Shown here in pieces: positions 43,853 to 55,565 of a DNA stretch of 64,000 nt. The stretch covers positions 13,637,001 through 13,701,000 of the forward strand of contig NC_084925.1 in assembly GCF_958298935.1 (NCBI RefSeq). Direction: 5' to 3'. Positions within the stretch are counted from its first letter, which is position 1; the number at the start of each line of letters is the position of its first letter. The position numbers were made by a program, and so were the translations under genes. Origin of the DNA: Phragmites australis. Taxonomy: Eukaryota; Streptophyta; Magnoliopsida; Poales; Poaceae. The notes below the pieces were generated by a model. That model was not told where the DNA came from. It saw nothing but the letters and a program-made list of their open reading frames with translations, and searched no databases.

Positions 43853-46800
43853 AGAGTGCGCCAAAAGTGACTCAAAAATTTAGCGTCGTGATCTAAAACA
43901 ATAGTAGAAGGCATACCATGCAAGCGAACAATCTCTTTGAAAAAGAGGTCAGCAATATAAACGGCATCATCACTTTTATGACAAGGTATAAAATGTGCCA
44001 TCTTAGAAAAACGATCCACAACAACAAAAATGCTATCCCTCCCCCTCTTAGTCCTAGGCAATCCCAAAACAAAGTCCATCGAAATATCTGCCCAAGGAAT
44101 AGAAGGAACAGGAAGAGGCATATACAAACCATGTGGATTCAAGCGAGACTTAGCCTTTTGACATGTGGTACAGCGTGCCACGAACCGCTCAACATCTCTC
44201 CTCATCTTTTGCCAAAAGAAATGTGTGGCCAACATATCCTCCGTCTTCTTAGCACCAAAATGTCCCATCAATCCTCCTCCATGTGCTTCCTGCAACAACA
44301 AAAGATGAACGGAACCAACTGGAATGCATAGACGGTTAGCTCTAAACACAAATCCATCATTGATCACAAACTTGTTCCATATACGTCCCTCTTTACAGTT
44401 CAGCAATACATCTTTAAAATCAGGACCAAGCACATATTGTTCTTTTATTGAGTCAAGTCCAAAAATTCTATAATCAAGTTGGGACAACAAAGCATATCGT
44501 CTAGACAAAGCATCAGCAATTATATTATCCTTCCCTTTCTTGTGTTTGATAACATAAGGAAAAGATTCAATAAATTCAACCCACTTAGCATGTCTACGAT
44601 TCAGATTATTTTGAGAACGAAGATACTTAAGCGATTCATGATCTGAATGTATAACAAATTCTTTAGGCCACAAATAATGACGCCACGTCTCTAAAGAACG
44701 TACAAGTGCATACAATTCCTTATCATACGTAGAGTAATTAAGAACAGGGCCATGCAATTTTTCGCTAAAGTATGCAACGGGCTTACCTTCTTGCATCAAA
44801 ACACCTCCAATGCCAACTCCACTAGCATCACATTCTAGCTCAAAGGTCTTACCAAAATTTGGAAGTTGCAGCAATGGCGCGTGCGTAAGCTTGTCCTTCA
44901 AAGTGTCAAAGGACTCCTCTTGTGCCTTACCCCAATGGAACACCACACCTTTCTTTGTCAACTCGTGTAAGGGGGCAGCAATGGCGCTGAAATCTTTCAC
45001 GAAACGACGATAAAAACCTGCAAGTCCAAGAAAACTTCTCACCTGTTTGATGGTTTGGGGCACTGGCCAACTCTTTATGGCTTCAATTTTCATCTCATCC
45101 ACCTCAATTCCCTGTGGAGTAATAACATAGCCAAGAAAAGAGACTCGATCCGTGCAAAAGATGCACTTCTCAAGGTTACCAAATAAACGTGCATCACGTA
45201 AAGCATTAAAAACAGCACGTAAGTGATCCATATGTTCATCCAAAGACTTGCTATAAATCAATATGTCATCAAAGTAAACCACCACAAATCGTCCAATAAA
45301 AACTCTTAAAACCTCATTCATCAAACGCATGAAAGTGCTAGGTGCATTAGTTAAACCAAAAGGCATTACTAACCACTCATATAATCCGAATTTAGTTTTG
45401 AAAGCTGTTTTCCACTCATCTCCAAATTTCATTCTAATTTGGTGGTAACCACTACGCAAGTCGATCTTTGTAAAAATTACAGAGCCACACAACTCATCAA
45501 GCATATCATCAAGTCTAGGAATAGGATGGCGATATCGAATAGTAATGTTATTGATGGCTCTACAATCAACACACATACGCCAAGTACCATCTTTCTTAGG
45601 AACCAAAATCACAGGAACAACACAAGGACTAAGGCTCTCACGTACATACCTGCGGTCCAAAAGCTCTTGGACTTGCCGCTGAATTTCCTTAGTCTCCTCG
45701 GGATTGGTTCGATACGCAGCACGATTTGGCAATGTTGCTCCCGGGATCAAATCGATTTGATGCTCTATCCCTCTCATAGGTGGCAGTCCCGGGGGTATCT
45801 CAGCTGGGAAAATATCCTCATACTCCTGCAAAAGGTTAGTGGCAGCAGGAGGTATCGAACTAATAACATCATCAAGCGAATACAAAACTCGTTTGCAAAC
45901 CAAGGTGTAGCAAATATCATTATTAGAAATTTCAGCAAGGTCACTTTTTAGTGCAAGCATAACACCACCCTTCAATTTTATGCCCTCTACCTTAGAACTA
46001 GGTGCAGACTTATCCTTTTTAGGTGGGTAAAGAGAATTAGCAACTTGCTGATTTTCAGATTTAGTATCACGCAAATTAGCAGCTCGTTCTTTATCAGCTT
46101 GTACAATTTCAGCAGGGGTCATAGGAACCAAAGTAATTTTCTTTCCTTTATGCATAAAAGTATATGTATTACTTCTACCATGGTGTATAGCATCATTATC
46201 AAATTCCCAAGGTCGACCCAATAAAAGTGAGCAAGCTTCCATAGGTACCACATCACAGTCAACATAATCAGCATAGGAACCAATGGAAAAAGAAACTCTG
46301 CAAGTTTGTGTTACCTTAGCTTTTCCAGCATCATTAAACCACTGAAGGTTATATGGATGGGGGTGTTGGCGTGTGGTCAAGCCAAGCTTCTTGACCAAAT
46401 CTGAACTCACCAAATTATTACAACTACCTCCATCGATGATGACACGTGCTCGCCGATTTTGGATGACGAAGAAAATCTCGAACAAGTTATGGCGTTGCAG
46501 CTTCTCTGGTTGTTGTACCTTTGTGCTGAGCGCCCGCTGCACAATGATGCTCCTATAGGTCGCTGTGTCATCACTGCCCAAGATTTCGTTGCTCTCCTCA
46601 ACAACTGGTTCTTCTTCTTCTTCTTCCTCAATGTCAGAGGCGCTGATGTACCCATCTTCCGTTGCAATGTATGCCCGCTGACTTGGGCAATCCTTCTGCA
46701 CATGACTGAATCCATGGCAGCGACGGCACTGAATGCCAGAGGTGCGTCCCTTTGATGCAACAGAGGAAGCACTCTTGGAAGGTCCCTGCAAAACAGAATT

Positions 46801-47895
46801 TTTACCTGAGCCTGAAGGTCGTGTAGTGACCGGATTTGGTGCCGTAGCTGCTTGTTGCTTGCTCGCTGGTGAGGGAGCCCTGTAAGTGGATGGTTTGGAC
46901 AGCCCAAAGGATGGTCCTGTGCGCGGCGTGTATGTGGTGTTGGTCTTGTACTTGCCCTGCTGCTCACGCCCCTGCAACTCCTTCTCTGCAAGCATAGCAA
47001 ACTGAAACAACTGGTTGACATTGTTAAATTCTTTATAATCAATAATATCCTGGATTTCACGTCTCAAACCCGAATAAAATCGACAAATAGAATCTTCATT
47101 TCCCTCTACTATGCCACAACGCATCAAGCCCTTTTGAAGCTCACCATAATAATCCTGCACAGATTTATCTCCCTGTTCTAAGCGCATCAATTTCTTACGC
47201 AGGTCTCTATGATAAGATGGGGGAACAAATCTATCACACATAGCAACCTTAAGCTCTTCCCATGTACGAGGTGTGGCACCATCTGCAGCTAAACCAGTCC
47301 ACCAAATAATAGCAAAATCTTTAAACTCACTAGTGGCTTGTCTAACTCTATGTTGTTCAGGTACTTGGTGGGCACTAAATTTTTGCTCTACTGTCATCTC
47401 CCAATCAAGATATCCCTCAGCATCATAATGTCCTGAAAAAGAAGGTATAGTAAATTTAACCTTAGCATAAGGATCTTCAGAAGCTCGATTATACATACCT
47501 CGATGGTGGTGGTGATGTGGAACGCCACCCATACCTGTGGTGTTAGTGCGAAGACGACGCCGTAATCTGTTTTGCAATGTCGCCGCTGGATCAACATTAA
47601 CATCGTCATCATACAACTCATCACCGGTGTTGCTTCCATTCACATCTTCGTTGTGCACAGGACGGTTTTCCAAAGCATTTACCCTGTCGGTGAGCTCGGA
47701 TAACCGTTTGTCCACCCGCTCAACCGCGTTTGCGAGTTTCATCTCAATTATCGCTTCAGTGACAGCCTTGATGACTGTCTCCTTCATCTCCTTCTGAGCA
47801 TTGTCTACAACAGCTTGTAGCTGCTCTTGGCTGACACACTCCTTGAAGTCCTTTGGCATTTTATCTCCTTCAACTGACATTGTGGAAACAAACAC
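43789..47895 (-). CDS. C2 gag-pol polyprotein (1368 codons, truncated in integrase)
   Basis: One open frame with all domains in order. Residues 15-80: helical, probable coiled coil; about 145-310: gag core ([18 protein letters not shown]); 390-403: zinc knuckle [14 protein letters not shown]; 424-430: acidic run; about 485-491: protease active site VIIDGGS; about 730-930: reverse transcriptase with YFDD at 874-877; about 1018-1140: RNase H ([30 protein letters not shown]); 1211-1246: integrase zinc finger ([10 protein letters not shown], then [10 protein letters not shown]); first catalytic D near 1294 (FVVVDRFSK) and second near 1335 (IVLDHDAKF). After residue about 1349 the insert adds 19 foreign residues and a stop. 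The first Met is at 47895; Met 6 (MSVEGDK) or Met 13 could be the real start. Gag and pol are in one frame, with no frameshift. Confidence 0.93.
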   Translation of the reverse strand: MFVSTMSVEGDKMPKDFKECVSQEQLQAVVDNAQKEMKETVIKAVTEAIIEMKLANAVERVDKRLSELTDRVNALENRPVHNEDVNGSNTGDELYDDDVNVDPAATLQNRLRRRLRTNTTGMGGVPHHHHHRGMYNRASEDPYAKVKFTIPSFSGHYDAEGYLDWEMTVEQKFSAHQVPEQHRVRQATSEFKDFAIIWWTGLAADGATPRTWEELKVAMCDRFVPPSYHRDLRKKLMRLEQGDKSVQDYYGELQKGLMRCGIVEGNEDSICRFYSGLRREIQDIIDYKEFNNVNQLFQFAMLAEKELQGREQQGKYKTNTTYTPRTGPSFGLSKPSTYRAPSPASKQQAATAPNPVTTRPSGSGKNSVLQGPSKSASSVASKGRTSGIQCRRCHGFSHVQKDCPSQRAYIATEDGYISASDIEEEEEEEPVVEESNEILGSDDTATYRSIIVQRALSTKVQQPEKLQRHNLFEIFFVIQNRRARVIIDGGSCNNLVSSDLVKKLGLTTRQHPHPYNLQWFNDAGKAKVTQTCRVSFSIGSYADYVDCDVVPMEACSLLLGRPWEFDNDAIHHGRSNTYTFMHKGKKITLVPMTPAEIVQADKERAANLRDTKSENQQVANSLYPPKKDKSAPSSKVEGIKLKGGVMLALKSDLAEISNNDICYTLVCKRVLYSLDDVISSIPPAATNLLQEYEDIFPAEIPPGLPPMRGIEHQIDLIPGATLPNRAAYRTNPEETKEIQRQVQELLDRRYVRESLSPCVVPVILVPKKDGTWRMCVDCRAINNITIRYRHPIPRLDDMLDELCGSVIFTKIDLRSGYHQIRMKFGDEWKTAFKTKFGLYEWLVMPFGLTNAPSTFMRLMNEVLRVFIGRFVVVYFDDILIYSKSLDEHMDHLRAVFNALRDARLFGNLEKCIFCTDRVSFLGYVITPQGIEVDEMKIEAIKSWPVPQTIKQVRSFLGLAGFYRRFVKDFSAIAAPLHELTKKGVVFHWGKAQEESFDTLKDKLTHAPLLQLPNFGKTFELECDASGVGIGGVLMQEGKPVAYFSEKLHGPVLNYSTYDKELYALVRSLETWRHYLWPKEFVIHSDHESLKYLRSQNNLNRRHAKWVEFIESFPYVIKHKKGKDNIIADALSRRYALLSQLDYRIFGLDSIKEQYVLGPDFKDVLLNCKEGRIWNKFVINDGFVFRANRLCIPVGSVHLLLLQEAHGGGLMGHFGAKKTEDMLATHFFWQKMRRDVERFVARCTTCQKAKSRLNPHGLYMPLPVPSIPWADISMDFVLGLPRTKRGRDSIFVVVDRFSKMAHFIPCHKSDDAVYIADLFFKEIVRLHGMPSTIVLDHDAKFLSHFWRTLWLYLLLPLLGAPEGFFGKPY

Positions 47896-49009
47896 AACAA
47901 AAAACAGTGAAGGTTATCCCTAATAATGGTACTACAAAGGTGGAGTGGTGACTCTCAATCAAGATCAGCAAAGGTAGACACCTTACCAAGCTCTTACCAG
48001 GATTCTTACCAGCAAAGCAAAGGATACCTGGAAGGCGTGCGAGCGATTGCAGGGATGCAAACCAGTGCTGTCCAGAAGAATCTGTGGAGCTTGGAAGGCA
48101 CACAAAGAGAACAAATATGTATTTGTGGAACACAAATCAGAAACAGATAGTAATGCTGAATTATAGTCCCAAGTACTTGTTCTCGTTGCTGGCCTAAAGT
48201 GTTGCAAGTACCAAGTATGTGTGATAAACAAGGTGGAGAAACAAGTATGATGGATAGCAAGAGCAACAGAAACAAAGAACTAAACAGCACACGCTAACAC
48301 AGCTCACTTTGCCCTTCTCTATGTGCTCCTCTAGATATTGTTCCTCTTTTGCCCCTCTCTTTTTTCTATTTTTTTGGGCTGTCGTTGTTTTTTTTGAGAA
48401 AATTCGACTTTTTCTTTTTATTTTTTTGATATTTTTTTTCACTTAGGAGCACACAAGAGGGAACCACAGAAAATTTGAGCTTAAACAAGTGAAAGACGTG
48501 GCCTGTAGAATTTTCTGAAGTTCAGCCGGAAAATGAGAAAAATATTTGGAAATTGAAAACTCAAACTTCGGAGGCGAATTTGGGAATTCTGATTTCGCCG
48601 AACCCAGCAAAGCAGGGGACGAACGGATCCGAAATGCCGTTTCGATGCGAAAAACTCTGTGACTTTTCTGAAAACGGAGTTCGTACGCGAAAGTTATGCC
48701 CGATTTGAGAAACGACTCCGAATTAGAGGACAAAACGGGAAGAAAGTGGGGAAAATATGCGACGGAGGCTAGGGTTTGATGGAAACGGTGGGGAAAAACA
48801 CACGAACTGGACTCTAACACGACCTAACCAGCAACAAGACCTTGACCAGGACACAAACTCAACACGACGAACTCTGAAACTGAAATATGCAAAAGCTAAA
48901 GGCGCGGAAGGGTTGTAGGACAGGAAAAAAAAACGATATGGCAGTGTACTATGGAACGAAGGCGAAAACACTCGAAACTAAGGGTAGATATGAACCTGAC
49001 GGTATACCT
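47896..49009 (-). other. C2 5' leader
   Basis: A 1.1-kb non-coding leader between the primer site and gag. It has an A/T-rich low-complexity part at 48340-48440 (T-rich runs on the plus strand). Small frames on both strands show no known domain. C1 has a leader of similar length with different repeats. Confidence 0.75.
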
Positions 49010-49025
49010 GAAGCTCTGAATACCA
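49010..49025 (-). other. C2 primer-binding site
   Basis: TGGTATTCAGAGCTTC on the minus strand, seven bases after the LTR end CCTTGTTCA; close to the initiator-Met type TGGTATCAGAGC. Confidence 0.88.
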
Positions 49026-49032
49026 CTTAATA

Positions 49033-49944
49033 TGAACAAGGGTTCCCGATCTTCCGAAAGGTTCTGGTAACTCTCGATTTGGTGGAAACGAGACACAAGT
49101 CGATCCGGCTTCCGAACAACACGATCCGAAACCCCGCAATCGCAGCACCACGTCTCCTCTGGTTATCAACCGGCATTGCACGGTTGACCTCGCCAAGAAG
49201 GCTAAAGTCCTTGCCTGCGAATCGAAGAACACAAGCAAGAACAAGGAAGAATGCAACCAAATTGCAGATGAATGATTAATCTCACGAGTTGGGGTCTCAC
49301 AAACCGACGAAACGGCGAAACTGTTCTTGACAGAATAATCTAAGCAAAACCCGCCCTAACGAGAACGGCGGCGGCTGATAATAAGGGTCTAGGGTCGTCA
49401 CACCCCCTGGTCACGCCCCCCTAATGGGCTCAACGACGATACACGGCCCAACGGACCAAAAACGGTGACACAGCACCGGGACAGATTCTGGATGCTGACT
49501 TGTTTCGATGTTTCCCGTTGACTCAGAAGGAATTTGGACCTCAAACCAACGCCATTGGTTTCCTTATGAAATTATCTTTCCAACCATATGTGAATCGTCG
49601 AAAACGGAGTCCGGATGCGTCCTGGGCGTCCGTTTTACTGCTCGCTGGTCCTGGAGGTCGAGGCTGATTCGGACTCGATTTGAACTGGACCTCCTGCTGT
49701 TGTTGGACGTCCTAGCTGCTCCTCCATGCCTCCAAGCCTTCCTCTATGTGTCTCCTTGTCCTCTCCATGATTCCTAAGCAACACATAATCATTAGGTAGT
49801 AATCTATTCTCAAAATTATATAAAGAGTTGCTTAGGAACGAGCTCACCTCTAAATTTAATTGTCGTGCGCGAGCCCTTGTGATTGGACCTTGAAAGTTCA
49901 ATGGAGGATCATTGTATGTATCCGAGGGAGTGATGTCCTCATCA
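49033..49944 (-). repeat. C2 5' LTR (912 bp)
   Basis: Plus-strand start TGAACAAGGG at 49033, end GTCCTCATCA at 49944. It retains the 45 bp missing from the 3' LTR; in the integrase frame these encode a block ending GPITRARAR. An open frame for this tail runs 49901-49635, a copy of the polyprotein end that is not translated from this LTR. Confidence 0.93.
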
Positions 49945-52190
49945 AAGATAGACCCTACAAAATTCGTTGACCCTTGACACCACCTCCAGCATCTCCATTT
50001 CTATGGGACTAGTTGCCATGATCCCCTCTCGGACGGTATCGAGGTTGAAGTTGGGGTTGCAACAGTGGTAGCACTTGAGAACGTACACCGCTGTGGCTTT
50101 TGCTGCTATCATCATGTCATCTGAGGTCCTTGCTGCCAGGATGCCTGGGAGCTAGGCAAACTTCTCTGTTAGGACATGGATGGTGTAGGCCTAGCCCAGA
50201 GCTGCCCTTTCATCCTTTGGGTCTCTGGAGTCTAGCACGATGCTCCCCAGGGGTCGCCAGATTGCGTTAAAGGCTTCGTCAATAATGTCACGAGACTTTT
50301 GATCATCTTCCTTGAGCTGATAATGTTCAGCAGTGAGCGCGGCATTTTCCTATTCAAGCTTGGCATTTCCAACTAAAGTAAGTGCCTTGCCTCCTTCTCT
50401 TCGGCCACCAGCCTCTTTAGCTCGGTGCACCTGCTGTCCATCGCCTCCTTCATGGCAATCAAACTTTGGATGGAGGCCGTAAGGTTGGTGACCAAGGAAA
50501 GTAGGTCAGAGGCTAGAGTAAGCTCCACAACCGACTCCGTAGATGCAGAGGTCACAGCCAGTGCTCCTGGCATCGGAGCTACTAGAGGCTGGGGGCCTGG
50601 AGCATCTTGCTGAGGTGTCAAAGGGGGAGTTATGACCGAGGCCTATGGTGGGGTTAAGGACCTGTAGCTGCAGTAGACTACAAAGTAAAGAAAGAAAGAA
50701 AACTTCCTAAGAATCTACACCTAACTAGGAAACTTACCGCATGGACGAAGCGATGAGCATGAGCGTTGTCCTCGTGCAGCCACTAGTGACCGGTGTCCCA
50801 TGGGTGTGTTTGGATCCTCCTGTGAAAGCCAAGTCCTCTTCCACTCTCTTCCACGCTGGCATAGGGCCTTGACCAGCAACAGCCTGATCACTCCTGGCTT
50901 GGTCGGAGCGTGTCTGGTCAGTGCCTGCCTAGTTAGAGTGAATCTGGTTAGGGTAGGGTTGGTCGATCCTCTGCCATCTGACACCGCTCATAGAATCTCT
51001 GCCCATGGTCACTGGTTGGCTCCAAGCAGTCTGGTCATAGCCATCTACAACCAGGTTGTTCTGTACCACAACCAAATTGGTGGTCGGCTGAGGTGGTGCT
51101 GGGCGATAGGGTGGTCGTTTGGGCAATTGGATTGATGTCCTGAACGACCTTCATGATCTCATCTACTACAGACGCAGGACATCAACCTCAGGAAGACACT
51201 ACCCAAGTCACAAATCCCTTTTCTTAGGACAAGGATTTAGGGCGATGATTGCAGGGAGAGGCTAAACTTACCCATCTGAGCCGAGCCCTCTCTGACGAAG
51301 GAAGGTTACATAGCGAAGGAGCGTCGCGTCGAGGGCCATCTTTTCATAGGGTAGCCGATATTAGAATTTGGACTCAGGAATCGATGGCCTTGTTGGTGAG
51401 ATCTGGACAATAGAAGTATCTAAAGGGTCATGCTCCTAGCATAAAAATGCCAAAGAAATGGCTGCATTGTTAACCATGGAGCTCTCCTGGGTGTCATCAT
51501 CACTCCCAGCATACAAGAATGATAGATACGCCCTCCTCCGCAAGGGGCACAACCGGCACTTGATGAAATCACGGACAACGTCTGATCCCATCAGTCCGGC
51601 TTCACCAAGCCGCTTGACCTGAGTGGCGAGGGTTAGCAACTCTGGAGTTGTCTTTGGGGCACTCCCCTAGTTTTTGGTGACTAGCGCCGGTGCACTTGGC
51701 ATGTGCAGGTTGTCCAAGGCATTGTCTGCTAATAGGTAGAACCAATCCTCCCTCCAGCCCGACCATGACGATTTGAGGCCCATCGAGGTAGGAATCTGTG
51801 ATGCCATTACAGATATGGAACCTGCAGCTCCCGATGGTCAGTCCGGTCACTGATCGGACCGAGTAGAAAAATTGGAAGAGATCGAGACATGGCTCGACCC
51901 CAATGAAGTTCTCACACATGTGAGAAAAGATGCTCAGCATGATAATGGAATTAGGTTTAACATGCAGGTGGTGGATGTCGTAGAAGGCCACGATGGTGGT
52001 GAAGAACTCAGAGAAGGTCAGCACGAGGCCGGCCAAGAAGAAGGAAACAAACATGACGACCTGCCACTGGCGGGGAGCAGGCATGCTCTCCCTGGAGCAG
52101 TATCCAGAAGATAGATGGTGAGGAAGCAGGCCAGCGTCGTGCATCTATTTTAGCCTCACCACATTGTACTTAGATTTGGGGAAATCTGGC
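49945..52190 (-). pseudogene. Antisense frame of Tat-B2, 'putative gypsy type transposon' type
   Basis: A broken reading frame on the strand opposite to its host element. The N-terminal part (52144-51700) reads VMFVSFFLAGLVLTFSEFFT, FYDIHHLHVKPNSIIMLSIF and MCENFIGVEPCLDLFQFFYS, then ITDSYLDGPQI. This is the pattern of the domain annotated in plants as putative gypsy type transposon / Transposase_28, whose function is unknown. The C-terminal part (about 50620-49945) is helical: LRLVAEEKEA-like segments, then LKEDDQKSRDIIDEAFNAI and SPIEMEMLEVVSRVNEFCRV. A poorly readable middle lies at 51600-50650. Position between pol and the 3' LTR, antisense, fits additional frames known in Tat elements such as Grande. 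Confidence 0.7.
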
Positions 52191-52470
52191 TCATTTTCGG
52201 TGCCCAGTGCAATTGCAAGTGCAAGAATAGGGATAGAGAAGAAGGGCTTTGAGCGCAAAAGGCTTTGAGGCTATGAGAGGTGGCGAAAGGATGGGGAACC
52301 TTGGGTTTTCCAATTTATAGAGCCAATGCAACATCCCAACCGTCGTGGAGTCTAGCCGGTTCAAAATTCAAAAGGATGCACATGAGGAGCCGAAATTCCC
52401 TTGGGTCCAGTGGTAATTAATATTTCTCTCTCCCATGATTCTCTCCCACTCGCATTTTTCTCTCCTCCCA

Positions 52471-52521
<51 letters not shown>

Positions 52522-52731
52522 CGGGCATTTAAACCTCCACTTGAGATGGGGTTTCCTAAGTCAACCACAAAAGCGGGCCGCATTGACGACCACTCCCTAG
52601 GCAAACTTATGTTCACACAGGGCCCAAGAGATTCGATCAAGCTTCGCCATAGCCAAATGGTGTCCAACGACCTCAAAACCATACGGTGAACCACTTAGTC
52701 CACCCCATCCGCAATGGAGCTTGATGGCTAC
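52191..52731 (+). other. Tat-B2 3' untranslated region with (CT)n
   Basis: Between the antisense frame and the 3' LTR. It holds a (CT)n microsatellite of about 46 bp at 52474-52519. I saw no clear polypurine tract at the LTR edge: GCTTGATGGCTAC precedes it. No conserved protein. Confidence 0.6.
52474..52519. repeat. (CT)n microsatellite
   Basis: About 23 uninterrupted CT units. Open frames crossing it on both strands (Leu-Ser or Arg-Glu runs) are artefacts of the repeat. Confidence 0.95.
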
Positions 52732-52800
52732 TATCGATGTAAAGAATAAGGGGGTCCCCTGTTAGGAGGGCCCACACCGGTGGATGACAGATGGCAGTTG

Positions 52801-54358
52801 TGTAGGGGAACAGGCAGCCTATGCTAGCCTAAAACAAAAAAAAATTCTACTGCATTCACCCAGGAAATCATGCTAGTAGGAGACCATAGATCGTTATCGC
52901 TTAACACGCAATGCAGCGGAAGAAGAGTTGGAGTAGATCGATCCAATGTCGTGCGCGTAAAACTCCTCGAGCAGCTTCTCGATCAGATCCGGGACTAGCC
53001 CCACACAGGTGATCACACTCTTCGACCAACTCTGAGCATGTGGTCGTTCTCCTCGACCAACCCCGAGCAAGTGGTCGTGCTCCTCGACCAACTCTGAGCA
53101 GTTGGTCGTGCTCCTTGACTAACTCCGAATAGGTGGTCATCTTCCTCGACCAACTTCCATTCAACTCACCAAGAAGATCAGCACCACAATAGTAGCAGCG
53201 CCTCTATGATATCCACACGTACTGGGCAGAAACACCGAGCGCCGATGTGCTAGCACCGCACACATGGCTAGGGTTTTAGGAGATTGTGTGGAAGGTTGTG
53301 GCTAGGATTTCGAAGTGGCTCAACCTTGGCACACCCTACCCACGCCTCACCTTATATAGAGCTCGCCAATGGGTTCCCATGTTGGAAGCCCTTTAGGACT
53401 CTAACTTTTCATGGATCACAATCCAATCAAAACCTATATACGAATCCAATTCACATGTTTTGTTCCAACCCATTAAGTGTGTGACCCATTAGGTTGATGT
53501 ACAAATGGCTATGACTCGGAAACCCTTTCCAAACCGAAATCAATAGCAGTCTCTAGCAGGACATGTTGACTCCCAAGTATACATAAAATATCATATCAGC
53601 TGAACCTTGATATACATATGCACTGATCCTTTCGCCTCACGATACCAGTCAAGCTCAAGGCGAGATACGTGCCACCCTTGTGATAGCTCGACCATTCACT
53701 CGATCAAGTAGTGGATTCATCATGATTAACTCTTTAATCACATTGGCATGTACATGCACTTTTTCAATCCAACTACCTCGAGGAGCCTAGAGATGTCTCT
53801 CCCATTATCAAGGAGGGGCAAAACCCATCTTGATCACTCATACTCCACGACATGTTTCATGACAAACCCGAAAACTACCTTTATGACTACCCAGTTACGG
53901 AATAGCGTTTGGCAACCTCAAAGTATGCCACTACACATTCTGGGAATCAATGACGATCTTAGCTCTAAGGATTCCGTAGGTACACCATTTGAGATAACAA
54001 CTGATGGCACATCATAAATAACAATCCCAGCAGTATCTCATGGTGGGTCTATCCAACATCATGTTCGCTAAAATAAATATCCACATTATTGACCGGGTAT
54101 CTATATACCTATGATCCATGAAACGTGATCATCAATCAATACATGTATTGGTCTTATGTATCATCATAATGATATGCGATCAGGGATCGACTAAGAATAA
54201 CATCATGATATAAACAAAGAGTTTCATGAACAAGTCACATACTTGCCAATCAATGTAAATGATAGTTATTCTTAGAATAACACATTATTCGGTAGTATAT
54301 GAACATAGACATGTGATACAATCATCTCTATGATTGCCTCTAGGGCATATCACCTTCA
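52801..54358 (-). mobile_element. Angela/BARE-like copia solo LTR (1558 bp)
   Basis: The insert begins TGTAGGGGAACAGG and ends TATCACCTTCA on the plus strand; on the minus strand it starts TGAAGGTGATATGCCCTAGA, a form close to the LTR start I know from Angela/BARE-type copia elements of grasses. GTTG is found on both sides (52797-52800 and 54359-54362). It has no internal domain. The partner LTR of Tat-B2 is uninterrupted here, which proves insertion. A 31-bp tandem repeat lies at 53018-53158. Confidence 0.88.
53018..53158. repeat. 31-bp tandem repeat, about 4.5 copies
   Basis: The core TCGACCAACTCTGAGCA with variants starts at 53022, 53053, 53084, 53115 and 53146, a constant step of 31 bp. 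Non-coding, inside the Angela-like solo LTR. Confidence 0.9.
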
Positions 54359-54826
54359 GTTGATATTATCATAACCATCCCTCCCCCCTTACCCCCACGC
54401 GACTAGGCAGGGCACGCGCAACCAGTCTTCTGGTCACAGATGAAAAACCCCACGACCAGCCCTTGTTGGTCACGTGGCAGGTACTCACCTAACCAGTCTA
54501 ATCACATTTAACGTCATCCACTCATGCATTTTTCCTTCCCCAGGCACCCTTTCGGTGGGCGAGGTCGTGGGCTAGTGCAAAGACAGTGTGACCTATACTG
54601 TAGCATTTAATGCTACATGATGGCCTAATAGGCGAGCGTGATGGCCTAGCATCAAGCGGGATGGCGTTTGGCGGATGGGACAGGGCATGCAGGATGACCG
54701 GGGCGAATCGGGCGTGACAACCCCATGTAATGATGACCTAGGCATAGCTATTTTTCATCAGGCGTAGGGCAGCCATCGTATTTGGAACGGTCTGCTTATA
54801 TGTATACGGTACATCTCGCCTCCTGC

Positions 54827-54834
54827 TATATAAA
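54827..54834 (+). promoter_or_regulatory. LTR TATA box of Tat-B2 (3' LTR)
   Basis: TATATAAA followed by GGGGGGAGGACCGG, the same context as in the 5' LTR at 40713. Confidence 0.6.
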
Positions 54835-55068
54835 GGGGGGAGGACCGGTCTTGTAAAGAGAGAGACTCTAGATAAGTTTATCTAACTCATAAGGAAATAC
54901 ACTGTACGTAGGGCTATTAACCCAAGGGAGGCCTGAACCTAGATAAACCCTGGTGTTCTTCAGTTCCTTCAACACACACGTACACCCACCAACAGCCATC
55001 GAAAACATTAATCATGCACCCATCGTCCTGCATACCTCGAATACATTGTCAGGGATTAACTCTTGAGA

Positions 55069-55565
55069 ACCACCACCACCACCCGCGTAACCCCCTCATC
55101 AAGCCCCCAAGAATACCCAAGCTCCCAAGCGTAGTCGTGTCAATTACACCACCATCGAAGAAACTCATGAGGGTGCCAATGGGTATGCTACTCATGAATT
55201 CTCATCCTACCATCATTCTTTTCGATTCCAGAGCTTCTCATTCTTTCATAACGAGGAGTTATACCCTGCATCACAAGCTAAAATTTAGCACCACCCCTGC
55301 ACCGTATCTCATAGAAGCACCTAGAGCCAACATCCTTACCGATCAATTCATATCCAAGGTATCAATTCTCATTAATGGGATATCCTTCCTCATAAACTTG
55401 CTAGTAATAGACACCAAGAGGATAGATGTCATTTTAAGAATGAATTGGCTTACCAAGAATAAGGCCATCATCTATTATGCTCAAAGGACAATCACATATG
55501 ATGATCCATCTGGTATCCAAGTCCATCTAAATCTTAAGGAGGTGATTCTTATCATTATGCCCTAG
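55069..55565 (+). pseudogene. T2 protease (active site altered)
   Basis: T2 resumes after Tat-B2. A proline-rich linker (to about 55190) is followed by ILFDSRASHSFITRSYTLHH (about 55206-55266): the DSG triad is DSR. Then a block with STTPAPYLIEAPRANIL and ISFLINLLVIDTKRIDVILR (about 55375-55440) and MNWLTKNKAIIYYAQRTI. The frame is open to 55565. Gly to Arg next to the catalytic aspartate would be expected to abolish activity. Confidence 0.85.

Larger units (their letters stand above)
42218..49944 (-). mobile_element. C2: CRM-like chromovirus, youngest element of the window
   Basis: A minus-strand element of 7.73 kb with LTRs at 42218-43084 (3') and 49033-49944 (5'), a primer site, polypurine tract, and one long gag-pol frame. 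By hand count the LTRs differ by about 11 substitutions over 867 aligned bases plus one 45-bp deletion. It has no chromodomain; the pol frame extends 265 bp into the 3' LTR as in C1. The flanks TAATA (left) and AAGAT (right) do not form a target duplication. The pol frame is broken only by an insert near 43729-43852 and a stop near 43675. Confidence 0.93.
40184..55068 (+). mobile_element. Tat-B2: Tat-like element lacking pol, with antisense frame
   Basis: A plus-strand element inserted at the end of T2 gag. LTRs at 40184-40953 and 52732-55068 (the latter interrupted by a solo LTR). Inside: leader and gag up to the capsid core (42215), then C2 (42218-49944), then an antisense reading frame (49945-52190) and a 3' region. 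No protease, reverse transcriptase, RNase H or integrase of its own is seen. An antisense frame between pol and the 3' LTR is known from some Tat elements. The target duplication is unclear (GCCAT left, ACCAC right). Confidence 0.85.
52732..55068 (+). repeat. Tat-B2 3' LTR, interrupted by a solo LTR
   Basis: Starts TATCGATGTAAAG at 52732 (TG mutated to TA), is interrupted at 52801-54358, resumes at 54359 (GTTGATATTATC) and ends near TCTTGAGA at 55068. Without the insert it is about 779 bp, matching the 770-bp 5' LTR. TATATAAA is at 54827-54834. Confidence 0.88.

Noticed and set aside
43918..47800. Plus-strand frames opposite C2
   Set aside because: They are shadows of the 1368-codon minus-strand frame.
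49635..49901. Separate small gene in the C2 5' LTR
   Set aside because: It is the 5' LTR copy of the integrase tail; it has no gene context of its own.
52368..52694. Frames with Arg-Glu and Leu-Ser runs
   Set aside because: They are translations of the (CT)n microsatellite.
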